From contig NZ_AUHU01000003.1 in the NCBI RefSeq assembly GCF_000423345.1, forward strand, positions 186,001 to 250,000: DNA of 64,000 nt, written 5' to 3'. The translations under genes and the position numbers were made by a program. The DNA comes from Marinimicrobium agarilyticum DSM 16975. GTDB taxonomy: Bacteria; Pseudomonadota; Gammaproteobacteria; Pseudomonadales; Cellvibrionaceae. The notes below the pieces were generated by a model that saw nothing but the letters and a program-made list of their open reading frames with translations, was not told the DNA's origin and ran no database searches. Below are positions 1 to 8,889 of the stretch, piece after piece. The first letter of the stretch is position 1. Every line of letters begins with the position of its first letter.

Positions 1-2680
1 AGCGGGCACCGAAGAAAAACTGCCGTCCGGTGTGGTTGTATTCGCGGGTCAGGTCCATGGTGCCGTCCCCGGTACCGTAAATCCGCTCTTCCTCGTCCGT
101 CAGGTTGATCACTTCAAGGGTGAAGGTCAGGTTGTCATTCAAGTCGTAGAACGATGAGAAGTCCACATGGGTGGGGCCGTACTTCACCTCGGAAACGTGA
201 CCGTTGCCGCCCGGCTCACTCAGGAGGTAATCGTCTCGAGTGTTGGCCGAGAGGCGAAGACCGTAGTTCTCCTCCTCGTAGTACATCGTAAAGTTGTAGG
301 AGTTCTCCGACAGGCCGGTCATATCCTGCGCAGTGACGTGAGTAAAGTTCGTCACGATACCCAAGTTGGAGAGCTTGCCGGGCAGGAAGCGGAACGGCTG
401 CTGGTAAATCAGCTCGTAACCTTTCACGTCAAACCCGTCGGTGTCGTTGACAGGAATGAAGTGGGTATACATCACTTCTCGTGGGTCCGCATCGAAAGAC
501 TCATCGTATTCCGGGTCCGAAAGAATCGCGGCATGGAACTCGGGGTCGACGAATTTCTCAATGATGTCCGTCGTCAGCGAGGTGGTCACGTTCTTGTAGA
601 AGTAGGTGGCTGCGAGCAGCGCCTCTTCGGCAAAGTACCACTCCACTGCCAGGTCCACATCGTTCGACTCGTACGGATCCAGACCGGGGTTGCCCAGGTT
701 GCTGACCGTTCGGGTGGTATAACCGAACTGGGGGCCCGCGATGTTCAGTGAACCCAGACTGGGGCGGGTCATGGTTTGACCGTAGGAGAATCGGGTCACC
801 AGATCATCGGTCACTTCCAGAGCGAAGTTCATGGATGGCAGGAAGTTCTTGTAATCCCGCTTGACTTCAACCGGACTGCCGTTCAGCCAGGCCTTGGAGG
901 TAACATCCGTTTTGACGCCGCGTACCCCAAAATTGGTGCGCAACAACATATCGCCTACATCGAAGTCCGCATCCAGCTCAAGGTACGCCGCCAGGGTTTC
1001 CTCCCCGACAATCCACGCGGAGCTGAGCTCGTCCTCGTAGACTTTATTGACGATGCCGTCGTCGTAAATCGCGCCGAAATCCGCCACTGGAAACGGTACC
1101 AGCTCCCCATCGAACCCCTGACCAAAGTTGGCAATGGGGAAATCTTTGGTATAACCGACGGCGGAAAAGGCATCCGGGTAATTGCCGACGCCCTGGCGCG
1201 ACTCGATTTCCCGGTCGTTGTAGGCCAGGCCAGTCTTGATCGAGTAACGGTCCTGGGTGAAGGTCAGGTCGACCTTCGACGTCAGGTTTTCCTTGCGAAC
1301 ATAGTTCGATCGGTTGTTAGCCGTTGTCACCTGATAGTTGGCCGGGTCGTAGTAGTCATAACCCTCGCCCCAGGATACTTCGGGAACATGCGGGTTATTG
1401 CTGAAATCAAACGAGTAGACGTGCGGTTCCGAAATATAATAGAAGCGCAGCTCTTCACGATCCGCCTCGTTGGTCGCTTTGCCGAGCATGGCATCCAGGC
1501 TCAGGGAGTCGCTCAACTCGAATTCACCGGAGAGCACATACTGGTTGAAGTCGGATTCCGAGGTCTGGTCACGGCTTTCGATCCAGGACTCGACATCATC
1601 AAAGGTGCCCGCCAGTACTTGTTTGCCATCGGGGTGCACTGTGATTTCCAGTGGCGTCACTTCGTTGTGAGTGAGGAACCACTCCATGGAATTGTAATTG
1701 AGACGTTGGTTCGACAACTCCGAGTGCAGCACATCAAAGCTGATCAGCGCGTTATCAGAGGGCTTGTACTGAAGCGATGTGGTAATGCCCAGCCGCTCCT
1801 GATCGTTGCCAAAGTAATCCGCCCGGGGTAGGCGTGGGTTCCACAGGCAGTTGATGTCAGCCACCGACTCACCATTCAGGGCGCAGTCGCCCACATCGGG
1901 GGTGCCGTTGATTACCGGATCGGCGTCGCTGGGGTAGGTGTTGTTCGTGGCCACTGGTGTGGTCCAGCGCACGGTACCGAAGCCCTCCTGGCGAACCGTG
2001 CGTTCGGAGTAGGCCACCGAGAGCAGAGCGCCAAAGGTATCGTCGGCGAAGGTATCGCTCACCATCACGGCAATGCGGGGGTCACTCTTCTCGCTCAGGT
2101 CGTTGTAACCGCCCTGCACGGAGGTGGCAAATTTGAAGCCCTCGTAGTCGAAGGGCTTGGCCGAGTACAGGTCCACGGTGCCAGCGATGCCGCCCTCTTC
2201 CATCGACGCCGTGGTGGATTTTTGAATATCCACCCGGTTGAACAGCTCTGAAGCAAATACATGAAAGTCAAAGGCCCGGCCACTGTTTAACGTCACCCCT
2301 CCCGAGTCCAGGCCGTCACTGCCGGCCGGCACTTGCATACCATTGAGAGTGGTACGGGTGAATGAGGGACTGAAACCGCGAAGGGTAATGTTGCGGCCTT
2401 CACCTCCTTCGCGGGAGATGGCCACCCCCGGAACCCGCTGGATGGATTCGGCAATATTCAGGTCGGGGAATTTACCAATGTCCTCGGCCATGATGGTTTC
2501 TTTAACGTTCACCGCCTCCCGCTTCTGTTCAAGGCTCTTGAGCAGAGAGCCGCGATAGCCAGTGACCAGCACTTCTTCCAGACCATTGGGTTGAGCGTCC
2601 TGGGCAACGGCCTGGGCCCCTGCGAGTGACGACATGGCCAATACGACGGCCCGTGACAGTTGGTTTTTTTGTAGGAACAT
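1..2680 (-). CDS. TonB-dependent receptor, TIGR01782-like (3' end cut by window edge)
   Basis: Outer-membrane active-transport receptor; ligand not determinable, although this family is often used for oligosaccharides in related marine bacteria. From the ATG at 2680, residues 1-27 form a signal peptide ending AQAVAQ, followed by the TonB-box region with EEVLVTGYRG, then a plug domain (IAESIQRVPGVAISREGGEG, ITLRGFSP, LNGMQVP). A beta-barrel fills the rest. The last visible residues, GRQFFFGAR, are the usual final strand, so only a few codons and the stop are missing. A strong Shine-Dalgarno (GGGAG, 8 nt spacing) supports this ATG. The reading frame stays open upstream through an STN domain to a TTG at 3013, so a roughly 1000-residue product is also possible. 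Confidence 0.93.
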   Translation of the reverse strand, partial: MFLQKNQLSRAVVLAMSSLAGAQAVAQDAQPNGLEEVLVTGYRGSLLKSLEQKREAVNVKETIMAEDIGKFPDLNIAESIQRVPGVAISREGGEGRNITLRGFSPSFTRTTLNGMQVPAGSDGLDSGGVTLNSGRAFDFHVFASELFNRVDIQKSTTASMEEGGIAGTVDLYSAKPFDYEGFKFATSVQGGYNDLSEKSDPRIAVMVSDTFADDTFGALLSVAYSERTVRQEGFGTVRWTTPVATNNTYPSDADPVINGTPDVGDCALNGESVADINCLWNPRLPRADYFGNDQERLGITTSLQYKPSDNALISFDVLHSELSNQRLNYNSMEWFLTHNEVTPLEITVHPDGKQVLAGTFDDVESWIESRDQTSESDFNQYVLSGEFELSDSLSLDAMLGKATNEADREELRFYYISEPHVYSFDFSNNPHVPEVSWGEGYDYYDPANYQVTTANNRSNYVRKENLTSKVDLTFTQDRYSIKTGLAYNDREIESRQGVGNYPDAFSAVGYTKDFPIANFGQGFDGELVPFPVADFGAIYDDGIVNKVYEDELSSAWIVGEETLAAYLELDADFDVGDMLLRTNFGVRGVKTDVTSKAWLNGSPVEVKRDYKNFLPSMNFALEVTDDLVTRFSYGQTMTRPSLGSLNIAGPQFGYTTRTVSNLGNPGLDPYESNDVDLAVEWYFAEEALLAATYFYKNVTTSLTTDIIEKFVDPEFHAAILSDPEYDESFDADPREVMYTHFIPVNDTDGFDVKGYELIYQQPFRFLPGKLSNLGIVTNFTHVTAQDMTGLSENSYNFTMYYEEENYGLRLSANTRDDYLLSEPGGNGHVSEVKYGPTHVDFSSFYDLNDNLTFTLEVINLTDEEERIYGTGDGTMDLTREYNHTGRQFFFGAR

Positions 2681-3013
2681 GGAATGTTCTCCCTCTATAT
2701 CGTTATTCGTTCGTATAAAGAGCTGGCCATTGCGGTTGATTGACAGATGCAGGCCGGAACCTTCCAGAAGGGTGATGGCTGCATCAATCAGCGAGTAAGA
2801 CCCCACAAGCTCCCGGGTTTGTGTCGAAATGACCTGGTCATAAGGCACGATCAGGGTCAGGTCGGACTGCCGGGCAAACTCAGTGAGTGCAATGTCCGCT
2901 CTCGTTTCGGGTATGTCGAACTGCGTTATTTTTGACAGGTCGTTATCCACCGGCTGTGCCTGACAGACACAGGTAGTGACAGAAACAGCCAATGTGCAAA
3001 ACGTCTTGTTCAA
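2681..3013 (-). CDS. STN (secretin/TonB short N-terminal) domain module, in frame with the downstream TonB receptor
   Basis: Reading from a TTG at 3013, preceded by GGAG with 9 nt spacing, gives 111 codons with no stop before the receptor ATG at 2680. The first 20 residues (MNKTFCTLAVSV...) look like a short signal peptide. Residues about 26-102 match the STN pattern: ITQFDIPETRADIALTEFAR, LTLIVPYDQV, ELVGSYSLIDAAITLLEGSG and NGQLFIR. STN domains normally sit at the N-terminus of FecA-type receptors or secretins and contact a periplasmic anti-sigma partner. Here a second complete signal peptide follows, which is unusual. It may be an N-terminal extension of the receptor, a separately cleaved peptide, or a remnant of a gene fusion. 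An in-frame TAA lies shortly upstream of the TTG. Confidence 0.6.
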
Positions 3014-3433
3014 TTCAACAGACTCCGACGCGGTTTTTTACCGCTATTAACGATGACGAGTTAGAGAGAAGTTTCCTCCATACCCTTGAAAGTTTGTTCG
3101 GTTTTCGAAGCTCAGGGAATGGCTATTGTGAAGTATAGTCTTCTTGCGTGAGTTCATTTTGCTTATAGTCCTTTACTGATAAAGCATGCCCTTCCTTGTG
3201 GAAATACAATAACCCGTAGTACCTGGACGATTCAGTACCGGTTTTCCGCCAGAGATTGCCAAATGGGGGAAAAGAGGGTAAAACTCAATGAAAGCCGACG
3301 CGCTGAGATCGGCATACTTGTTGATTTACCTGAGCCTGTGGCCCAGCCGCCGCAGGACAATAATAATTATCGTTTCTGACGCGCCGCCATGGCTGGCGCC
3401 CGTCGCTGCCAGGGCCAACCAAACATCAACGCA
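3014..3433. other. Intergenic region between divergent STN/TonB-receptor and exported-protein genes
   Basis: About 420 bp with no convincing gene. It contains a Fur-like palindrome at 3358-3372 and two direct copies of AGTACC near 3218-3240. A short plus-strand frame starting at 3288 has a plausible ribosome binding site, but it overlaps the exported protein in another frame and resembles no known protein, so it is not called. Confidence 0.5.
3358..3372. promoter_or_regulatory. Fur-like box
   Basis: CAATAATAATTATCG matches the 7-1-7 Fur motif TGATAATNATTATCA at 11 of 14 defined positions. It lies about 60 bp upstream of the exported protein starting at 3434. Iron control of that gene is inference; control of the distant TonB-receptor unit on the other strand is less likely. 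Confidence 0.45.
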
Positions 3434-3982
3434 ATGCTTATCTGTATTTTTCGCTATCTGCTATCTCGCTCCGTGGTACTGCTGCAATCGGGGCTGTTGC
3501 TCGTTGGGCTATCGGCGGGAAGCTGGGCGGCAACCGCCAATTTGGCACCTGGCCTGTCGTTGACCTTGCCTGAACCGCTGGCCGTCCGGGTCGTTGAGCT
3601 TGAGGAGAAAGAGGGCGAGCTTATTCTGGTGGGTGAGATCGAAGAGCGGGAAAGCTACTTTATGGCCGCGCTCAAAATTGGCGCCTGGGAGCGCAATCAC
3701 GTGTTATGGCGGCGTCTTGAGGATGCCATCCGCAAGCGCAGTGACAGCGGCAATTTCGTAACCGGTGTTCGGGGCAGTTTCACCACAGCAGAGGGAGAGG
3801 GCGTCTGGTACACGCTCTATGAGTACGAGTCCAATGAACGGCCGCTCAGACAGATTTACTACCTGCTCAAAAGCGATCAATCGGCTTACTGGATCACCTT
3901 GACGGTGGTGGAGGGGGTGGATGTGGCGCTGGTGCTGCCCGTTGTCAGAGCATTGATCCGGCGCGTGCAGCTAGCGCCGTAA
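3434..3982 (+). CDS. Exported protein of unknown function (182 aa)
   Basis: I do not recognise the family. An N-terminal signal peptide (hydrophobic run VVLLQSGLLLVGLSAG, probable cleavage after SWA) is followed by about 150 mostly polar residues of mixed character. A motif GVWYTLYEYESNERP and a C-terminal segment (SAYWITLTVVEGVD then VVRALIRRV) suggest a compact alpha/beta fold, as in small proteins that test for compound in the periplasm, but no function can be assigned. The ATG at 3434 fits the signal peptide best; an in-frame ATG at 3389 adds 15 polar residues and neither has a good ribosome binding site. A Fur-like site lies just upstream. Confidence 0.7.
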   Translation: MLICIFRYLLSRSVVLLQSGLLLVGLSAGSWAATANLAPGLSLTLPEPLAVRVVELEEKEGELILVGEIEERESYFMAALKIGAWERNHVLWRRLEDAIRKRSDSGNFVTGVRGSFTTAEGEGVWYTLYEYESNERPLRQIYYLLKSDQSAYWITLTVVEGVDVALVLPVVRALIRRVQLAP

Positions 3983-4008
3983 CGCGGCCGGACCTGTGCC
4001 TTGCGGTG

Positions 4009-4323
4009 TTACTGGCAATTATAAATGGAAAAGGTCTGACGGCCGTCTTTGGGCTCGGTCTTGGGCACGATGGTATCGCCCCCCAGCTCAACCGCTTCGT
4101 TCTTACCCATTGCTTCCAGCTCTTTGGCCACTTTCTCTTCGCTGCGCGCGATCGGCCCAAGGCTGTCCGCGACGCTGACGTTGGTGTCACTCAGCTTTTC
4201 GCAGCCGCGCACGTTGCCCATGGTGCCCACCACCACATCTTCCGCCTTTTCCGAGACGTTAACCCAGGTGCAGGCGCTGGCGGCAAAACAGGCGCTCAGG
4301 AGGAGCAGAGACAGTTTCTTCAT
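4009..4323 (-). CDS. DUF4156-family lipoprotein
   Basis: A 104-residue protein with a lipoprotein signal (MKKLSLLLLSACFAASAC, lipid on Cys18). The remainder resembles DUF4156 proteins: a conserved small cysteine region (VRGCEKLS), an alpha-helical stretch with basic and acidic residues (ARSEEKVAKELEAMGKNEA), the family hallmark AVELGGDTIVPK, and a final Cys in SIYNCQ. These lipoproteins are predicted to sit in the periplasm; their role is unknown. The gene stands alone between convergent and tandem neighbours. Confidence 0.8.
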   Translation of the reverse strand: MKKLSLLLLSACFAASACTWVNVSEKAEDVVVGTMGNVRGCEKLSDTNVSVADSLGPIARSEEKVAKELEAMGKNEAVELGGDTIVPKTEPKDGRQTFSIYNCQ

Positions 4324-4479
4324 GGAGGTATCCTCTCAATCAGTGAATAGGGTCCGTTCAACGTCCGGTGAGACTCCACCGTTGTGAGCAGGTTCCCCGA
4401 AGGGTGTGAACCCTTATACCAAAGGGCGCCCCCGCATCACAAGCGAGAGCGCCACAAAGCGGACGTGAACGGGGCGCTT

Positions 4480-5901
4480 CTAGTTGACTGGTTGGCGTTT
4501 TGCCAGCAGGGCCATGACCCCGGCTACCACAATCAAACCGCCGTTGATGACGGGGGCGATGCCCTCGAAGCTGTCACTGCCAAAACGCAGCGTGTGTCCG
4601 AGTACCAGTGCGACCAGCCCCGCCGCAGTCGCGGCCTGCAGCCAACGCCGGGTCTGGGCGTCCCGATCCCGCCACTGGGCCAGGGCGGCCGAGGCGAGAA
4701 TTACGCCCCAGAAGATCAGCACTGATGGCAAGCCCAATACCACCTGGGTGATGGCGCTCAGCACAAAAGCCAGGGGCGTGCCCCAGACAATGCCGTTCCA
4801 GAGGTTGTTGAGGTAGTCCCGGTGTTTGCGCTTGGTGAGCCAGATGTTGATACCGCTGACGGAGACCACTGTCAGGGCCAGCCCCAGCGCGATGTAAAGC
4901 AACCGAACGCCGTAGCCGCCGAAGTGCCCGAAGTGGAGGCGGTAGACGGAAAAGATGGCCTGGCGGCCCGGCTCGCCGTCGCTGAAACCCACGCGGTTGA
5001 GGAAGTTGCCGGCGCCGTCGAACTGGAACTGTTCGGCGTAGATGAGCCGATCCGGGTAGTGGGTACCCACCAGCAGGTGTTCTTCCTCGGTGTCCGGGTG
5101 TTCGACGGTGACGTAAATGGGCGTGGCCCCTTCCGGCGACATCTCAATGGTCTGCCTGAGCGCCTTGCCGATTTCCAAGGGACCGTCGTGGGGCGTGACC
5201 TCCGGGTGGCCGCCGTACACGGCTTCAATGACCTCTTCTCGATCGCCGTCGAAAAACGCCTCGGACACCGCGAGGTTCAGCGGCCCCGCCAGACCGAAAA
5301 ACGCCCCGGTGATGGCGATCATGATATGAAACGGTATGCCCCATACGCTCAGGCGGTTGTGCAGATCGGTCTGTTCCAGGCGCGCGTTGCCTTTGCGGCG
5401 GAAGTGAAAGGCATCCTTGAACAGCCGGGGGTGGGATAACAAACCGGAGATGATCAGGCCGCAGAGCATGGCCCCCAGGGCGCTGACCAGAATCATCCCC
5501 CAGCTTTGCGGCAGATGCAGGTACAGGTGCAGGTCCGTCAGCAGGTGCGTCCAGGGGTGTTCGGCGGTCTCACCGAGAGAGCCATCCGGATTCAGGGCCC
5601 GGGCGCTGTGATCGGACATCAACACCGTTCGGGGCATGCCGGGACGGGGCAGAAGCACGTAGGCGTGTTCAGTGGCTTCCTGGCCTTCCATAAAGGTCTG
5701 GTAGGCGCTGTCGATGGCGCTGGTATCGATGGTCTCGCTCTCCTCGACACTCGCAGTTTCCCAGCGCTCCAGTTCCGGGTAGACCACCGCCAGGGTGCCC
5801 GACAGGCAGACCCAGTACATAAGCACGCCGGTGAGCAGCCCCAGCCAGCTGTGGCTGGAAAGGGAGTTTTTCACCAGATTTGGAGACAGTTTAAAGGCCA
5901 T
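4480..5901 (-). CDS. PepSY-associated transmembrane (PepSY_TM) protein, PiuB-like
   Basis: A 473-residue inner-membrane protein. Membrane helices are visible at about residues 18-42 (LGLLTGVLMYWVCLSGTLAV), 135-160 (GMILVSALGAMLCGLIISGL), 185-210, and several at the C-terminus (LLYIALGLALTVVSVSGINI onward). The large periplasmic loop carries PepSY-like repeats. The HxxxW and HxxL(H)xPxxWG patterns are typical of this family, whose members are often iron-regulated and adjacent to siderophore receptors. It probably forms an operon with the small membrane protein starting 15 bp upstream, and a Fur-like sequence precedes the pair. The exact reaction is unknown; ferric-siderophore reduction has been proposed for relatives. 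Confidence 0.88.
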   Translation of the reverse strand: MAFKLSPNLVKNSLSSHSWLGLLTGVLMYWVCLSGTLAVVYPELERWETASVEESETIDTSAIDSAYQTFMEGQEATEHAYVLLPRPGMPRTVLMSDHSARALNPDGSLGETAEHPWTHLLTDLHLYLHLPQSWGMILVSALGAMLCGLIISGLLSHPRLFKDAFHFRRKGNARLEQTDLHNRLSVWGIPFHIMIAITGAFFGLAGPLNLAVSEAFFDGDREEVIEAVYGGHPEVTPHDGPLEIGKALRQTIEMSPEGATPIYVTVEHPDTEEEHLLVGTHYPDRLIYAEQFQFDGAGNFLNRVGFSDGEPGRQAIFSVYRLHFGHFGGYGVRLLYIALGLALTVVSVSGINIWLTKRKHRDYLNNLWNGIVWGTPLAFVLSAITQVVLGLPSVLIFWGVILASAALAQWRDRDAQTRRWLQAATAAGLVALVLGHTLRFGSDSFEGIAPVINGGLIVVAGVMALLAKRQPVN

Positions 5902-5916
5902 GGGACAACACTGTAT

Positions 5917-6468
5917 TTAGAGGAAGAGGTAAGCCGCTGCCAGAAGCCCGGCAACCAGCAGGAATAGAGTCGGGCGCCAGAGCTTGGGGTCGGCACACAC
6001 CCAATAACTGGCGGCGCCCCAGACCACGGGGGCGATCAGTACGCCCAGAACCAGATAGTTGACGGGCTCCCAGGGCAACCAGCTGGTAACCGTGATGGTG
6101 ACCAGGGCGCTGGCGAGCGCCGCCAGGGGCACACTGATGACAAAAACCAGAAGCTGGTAACCGAAGGCGCTCAGGCGCGGGAGCTGGAAGCCGCGTTGTT
6201 CGAGTTTGGTGTCACGGCTGGGCTGGCGGTCACGGGCCGTGCCATAAATCAGCCCCCAGGCCAGCAGGGCGGGCGCAAACAGCGCGAAGGTGACTCCGAA
6301 TTCTATTGGCTGAGCCCAGACCCAGACCCCAACGGACAGGCACAACAATAACCAGCCGAAGGTTCGAATGGCCAGAGGCTTGGGTTGGCGGGCGCGCCAG
6401 CTGTAGAAAAGGCTCGCGATACCCGCAAGACCGGTGAGAGTGGCGGTGGTGCCGAGAATCCAGCTCAT
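5917..6468 (-). CDS. Small multi-pass membrane protein, partner of PepSY_TM protein
   Basis: A 183-residue protein with about five hydrophobic helices: residues 1-22, 34-50, 55-75 (FGVTFALFAPALLAWGLIYG), 105-135 and 140-183. There is no catalytic motif. It is the first gene of a two-gene unit, 15 bp ahead of the PepSY_TM gene. Similar small membrane proteins accompany PepSY proteins in iron-uptake loci of proteobacteria. I chose the ATG at 6468, which opens directly into the first helix; the frame is open to 6600, but starting there would place the regulatory palindrome inside the gene. Function unknown. Confidence 0.7.
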   Translation of the reverse strand: MSWILGTTATLTGLAGIASLFYSWRARQPKPLAIRTFGWLLLCLSVGVWVWAQPIEFGVTFALFAPALLAWGLIYGTARDRQPSRDTKLEQRGFQLPRLSAFGYQLLVFVISVPLAALASALVTITVTSWLPWEPVNYLVLGVLIAPVVWGAASYWVCADPKLWRPTLFLLVAGLLAAAYLFL

Positions 6469-6573
6469 GATGTGCAGTTCACTCCAGGGTGAAAGGGTCA
6501 CTGCCCACCCTTCCTGCGAGCGGGGATGTGAGCAATCGACATCGGTAAGGGTGCTTAGCGTAATTTTCGACAT

Positions 6574-6598
6574 GATAACGAGATGACTTCTCATTATC
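6574..6598. promoter_or_regulatory. Inverted repeat with Fur-like half-sites
   Basis: GATAACGAG and CTCATTATC are near-perfect inverted arms separated by 7 bp, about 105 bp upstream of the membrane-protein/PepSY pair. The arms resemble Fur half-sites (GATAAT/ATTATC), but the spacing is not the standard one, so another regulator is possible. Confidence 0.4.
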
Positions 6599-6654
6599 AA
6601 TATATTCCCAGCCGTGGCCCCTTGCGGATTCCTCTTGAGGCATTTCGCGACGGC

Positions 6655-6694
6655 CTGTCGCTAAATCGTCATTTAAACGACACGGTCCTGTCAC
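6655..6694 (+). promoter_or_regulatory. Possible Pho box
   Basis: CTGTCGC and TCGTCAT lie 4 bp apart (6655-6661 and 6666-6672), each matching the PhoB repeat CTGTCAT at 5 of 7 positions; a third CTGTCAC is at 6688-6694. The site lies 67-106 bp upstream of the large lipoprotein gene. Phosphate control is inference. Confidence 0.3.
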
Positions 6695-6760
6695 AACGGG
6701 AACCTAGCCTCGGAGCGCGACTATTTCATTTGAAACGCGACAAAACTGAGGGAAAACACG

Positions 6761-8704
6761 ATGATGCCTAGTTGGTTAAGACTCCTGATGGTGCTGTTTC
6801 TCGCAACCCTACTGGTTGCCTGCGGCAGTGACGATGACGACAACGACACAGAGGATGATGGCCCGGGCACCGAACAGCCGGGTGATGACGACGACACTGA
6901 CGATGATGACGATTCGGATGATGATCAGAACACCACTCCGTCCAGCGTCTCGTTGAGCCTGATCGGGCGTTACGCCACCGGTCAGTTTGACGAGTCCGCC
7001 GCCGAAATCACCGCCTTCCACGCGGGCTCCCAGCGGGCGTTTGTTGTAAATGCCCAGGCCGGTGCGGTGGACGTGCTGGACCTGAGCGATCCCGCCAGCC
7101 CCACAAAAGCCGGCACCATCGAAACCACCGAGATTGAAGAAGGCTCTGTGGTGAACAGCGTGGCCGTCCACGGCGATCTGATTGCGATTGCCGTTCAGGC
7201 CCCGGTCAAAACCGACACGGGCTATGTGGCGCTGCATAATGCCGAGAGCCTGGAACTGATCACCTTGGTCGAGGTGGGGGCGCAGCCGGACATGGTGACC
7301 TTCACTCCCGATGGCGAGTACGTTCTCGCCGCCAATGAAGGCGAGCCCAGCGATGACTACAGCGTGGACCCGGAAGGCTCCGTCAGCATCCTGACCATCA
7401 CCGACCTGGACGACATTCAGGTGCGTACTGCCGGCTTCCAGTCGTTCAACGAGCGCCAGGCAGAGCTGAAGGCAGAGGGCGTTCGCATTTTCGGGCCCAA
7501 CGCCTCCGTGGCTCAGGACCTGGAGCCGGAGTACATCACCGTGTCTGAAGACAGCGGCCTGGCGTTCGTCTCGTTGCAGGAGAACAACGCCCTGGCCCGT
7601 ATCGACCTCGCCTCCGCCACCGTTACCGACGTGTTCCCGCTGGGTTACCGGGAATCCGGTCTTGAAGACCTGACGTATGGCGGCAGCCGTGCCTTTGATG
7701 CCAGCGACGATGACGGCGAAATCAACATTCAAAACTGGCCGGGTGTGTGGGGCACCTATCATCCGGATGCTATCGCCAGCTACAGCGCCGGTGGGCAGAC
7801 CTATGTTGTCACCGCCAACGAAGGCGACGCGCGCGCCTGGAGTGAAGACACTCAGGAATATTGGGACGGCGATACCACCAAAGGCTTTGTCGAGGAAATC
7901 CGGGTCAAGCACCTGGTTCATGCTGATGGCTTCGAGCGTCGCGTGGGTGACGACATGCCAGCGCACCTCGCGGCCATGGCCAGCGGAGCGCTCCTAAACC
8001 CGGAGACTTTTGGCTACTGTGGCGCGACTGCCGGCGACCCGGGCGATTGCCGGGAAGATGAAAACCTTGGGCGCCTGAACGTCACCTGGACGCAAGGCTA
8101 CCGCGTGGACGACGCGGGTGAGCCGGTCATGTTCAACGCCCAGGGCATCGAGGACCCGGAAGGCGACCGCCTGATGTACGACCGGCTCTACGCCTTCGGA
8201 ACCCGTGACTTCGCCATCTGGAATGCCGAGGGCGAATTGGTGTGGGAATCGCGCGATGGCTTTGAGCAGTACATCGCCAGTGATGATTGCATGGCAGGCT
8301 CCGAGCGCGACATCCCCTGCGCGGATTACTTCAACTCCGGCCACGACGATGGCGATGATTTCGACAGCCGCAGTGATGCCAAAGGCCCGGAGCCGGAAGG
8401 CGTCAGCATCGGCCATATTGGCGAAAAGGTGTTTGCTTTCATCAATCTGGAACGTATGGGCGGCATTATGGTGTACGACGTGACCGATCCGGCCGACGCC
8501 CAGTTTGTGGACTACTACAACTCCCGCGATAACTGGGTAGACAACCCGGAAGAGAATCTGGAAGCGGCGGGCGATCTGGGCCCGGAGGGTTCCACCTTCA
8601 TCTCGGCGGAAGACTCCCCCAGCGGTGAGCCTCTGCTGATCGTGGGTAACGAAGTCAGTGGCACTACCGCCGTGTACCGGATCAACCTCGAATTCGAAGA
8701 ATAA
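6761..8704 (+). CDS. Choice-of-anchor I family lipoprotein with Asp-rich linker
   Basis: A 647-residue surface or periplasmic lipoprotein. The lipobox LVAC (Cys about residue 21) is followed by an extremely acidic tract of about 35 residues (runs of Asp with Glu, Gly, Pro), a probable flexible or calcium-binding tether. The remainder is a beta-propeller-like body with repeated patterns AFVVNAQAGAVDVLDLSDP, LITLVEVGAQPDMVTFTPDG, YVLAANEGEPSDDY and TYVVTANEGDARAW, typical of the choice-of-anchor I family, sometimes annotated as alkaline-phosphatase-like or esterase-like. Enzymatic activity is not shown by the sequence. A possible Pho box upstream would fit phosphate scavenging. It is transcribed alone, ahead of a hairpin at 8742-8764. 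Confidence 0.87.
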   Translation: MMPSWLRLLMVLFLATLLVACGSDDDDNDTEDDGPGTEQPGDDDDTDDDDDSDDDQNTTPSSVSLSLIGRYATGQFDESAAEITAFHAGSQRAFVVNAQAGAVDVLDLSDPASPTKAGTIETTEIEEGSVVNSVAVHGDLIAIAVQAPVKTDTGYVALHNAESLELITLVEVGAQPDMVTFTPDGEYVLAANEGEPSDDYSVDPEGSVSILTITDLDDIQVRTAGFQSFNERQAELKAEGVRIFGPNASVAQDLEPEYITVSEDSGLAFVSLQENNALARIDLASATVTDVFPLGYRESGLEDLTYGGSRAFDASDDDGEINIQNWPGVWGTYHPDAIASYSAGGQTYVVTANEGDARAWSEDTQEYWDGDTTKGFVEEIRVKHLVHADGFERRVGDDMPAHLAAMASGALLNPETFGYCGATAGDPGDCREDENLGRLNVTWTQGYRVDDAGEPVMFNAQGIEDPEGDRLMYDRLYAFGTRDFAIWNAEGELVWESRDGFEQYIASDDCMAGSERDIPCADYFNSGHDDGDDFDSRSDAKGPEPEGVSIGHIGEKVFAFINLERMGGIMVYDVTDPADAQFVDYYNSRDNWVDNPEENLEAAGDLGPEGSTFISAEDSPSGEPLLIVGNEVSGTTAVYRINLEFEE

Positions 8705-8741
8705 AATCTCACAACCATAACGGGTTGGGGGCACTCCCCCG

Positions 8742-8764
8742 GGCGCCAGGGACGGCGCCGTTTT
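8742..8764 (+). terminator. Probable rho-independent terminator
   Basis: GGCGCC at 8742-8747 pairs with GGCGCC at 8754-8759 around a 6-nt loop, followed by TTTT. It sits 37 bp after the lipoprotein stop codon. Confidence 0.5.
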
Positions 8765-8889
8765 CCCTTTCCTCCTGCGGCTTCGCCCGCGCCTGTCGTT
8801 AAATTCATTATTTTTCGCCTCCGGCCATCCAATGGCGACCGGTCATCGTATATAGGCGATATGTCTGCGTCTTGTTTTTGGAGAACCCT

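Noticed and set aside
3288-3563. Plus-strand frame of 91 codons with an acceptable ribosome binding site
   Set aside because: It overlaps the exported-protein gene in another frame and has an unlikely Cys/Pro-rich composition.
6809-7966. Long minus-strand frame of 385 codons opposite the Asp-rich lipoprotein
   Set aside because: It is a shadow in GC-rich coding DNA. Its translation is low-complexity Val/Gly/His with no motif, while the plus strand has a clear lipoprotein family.
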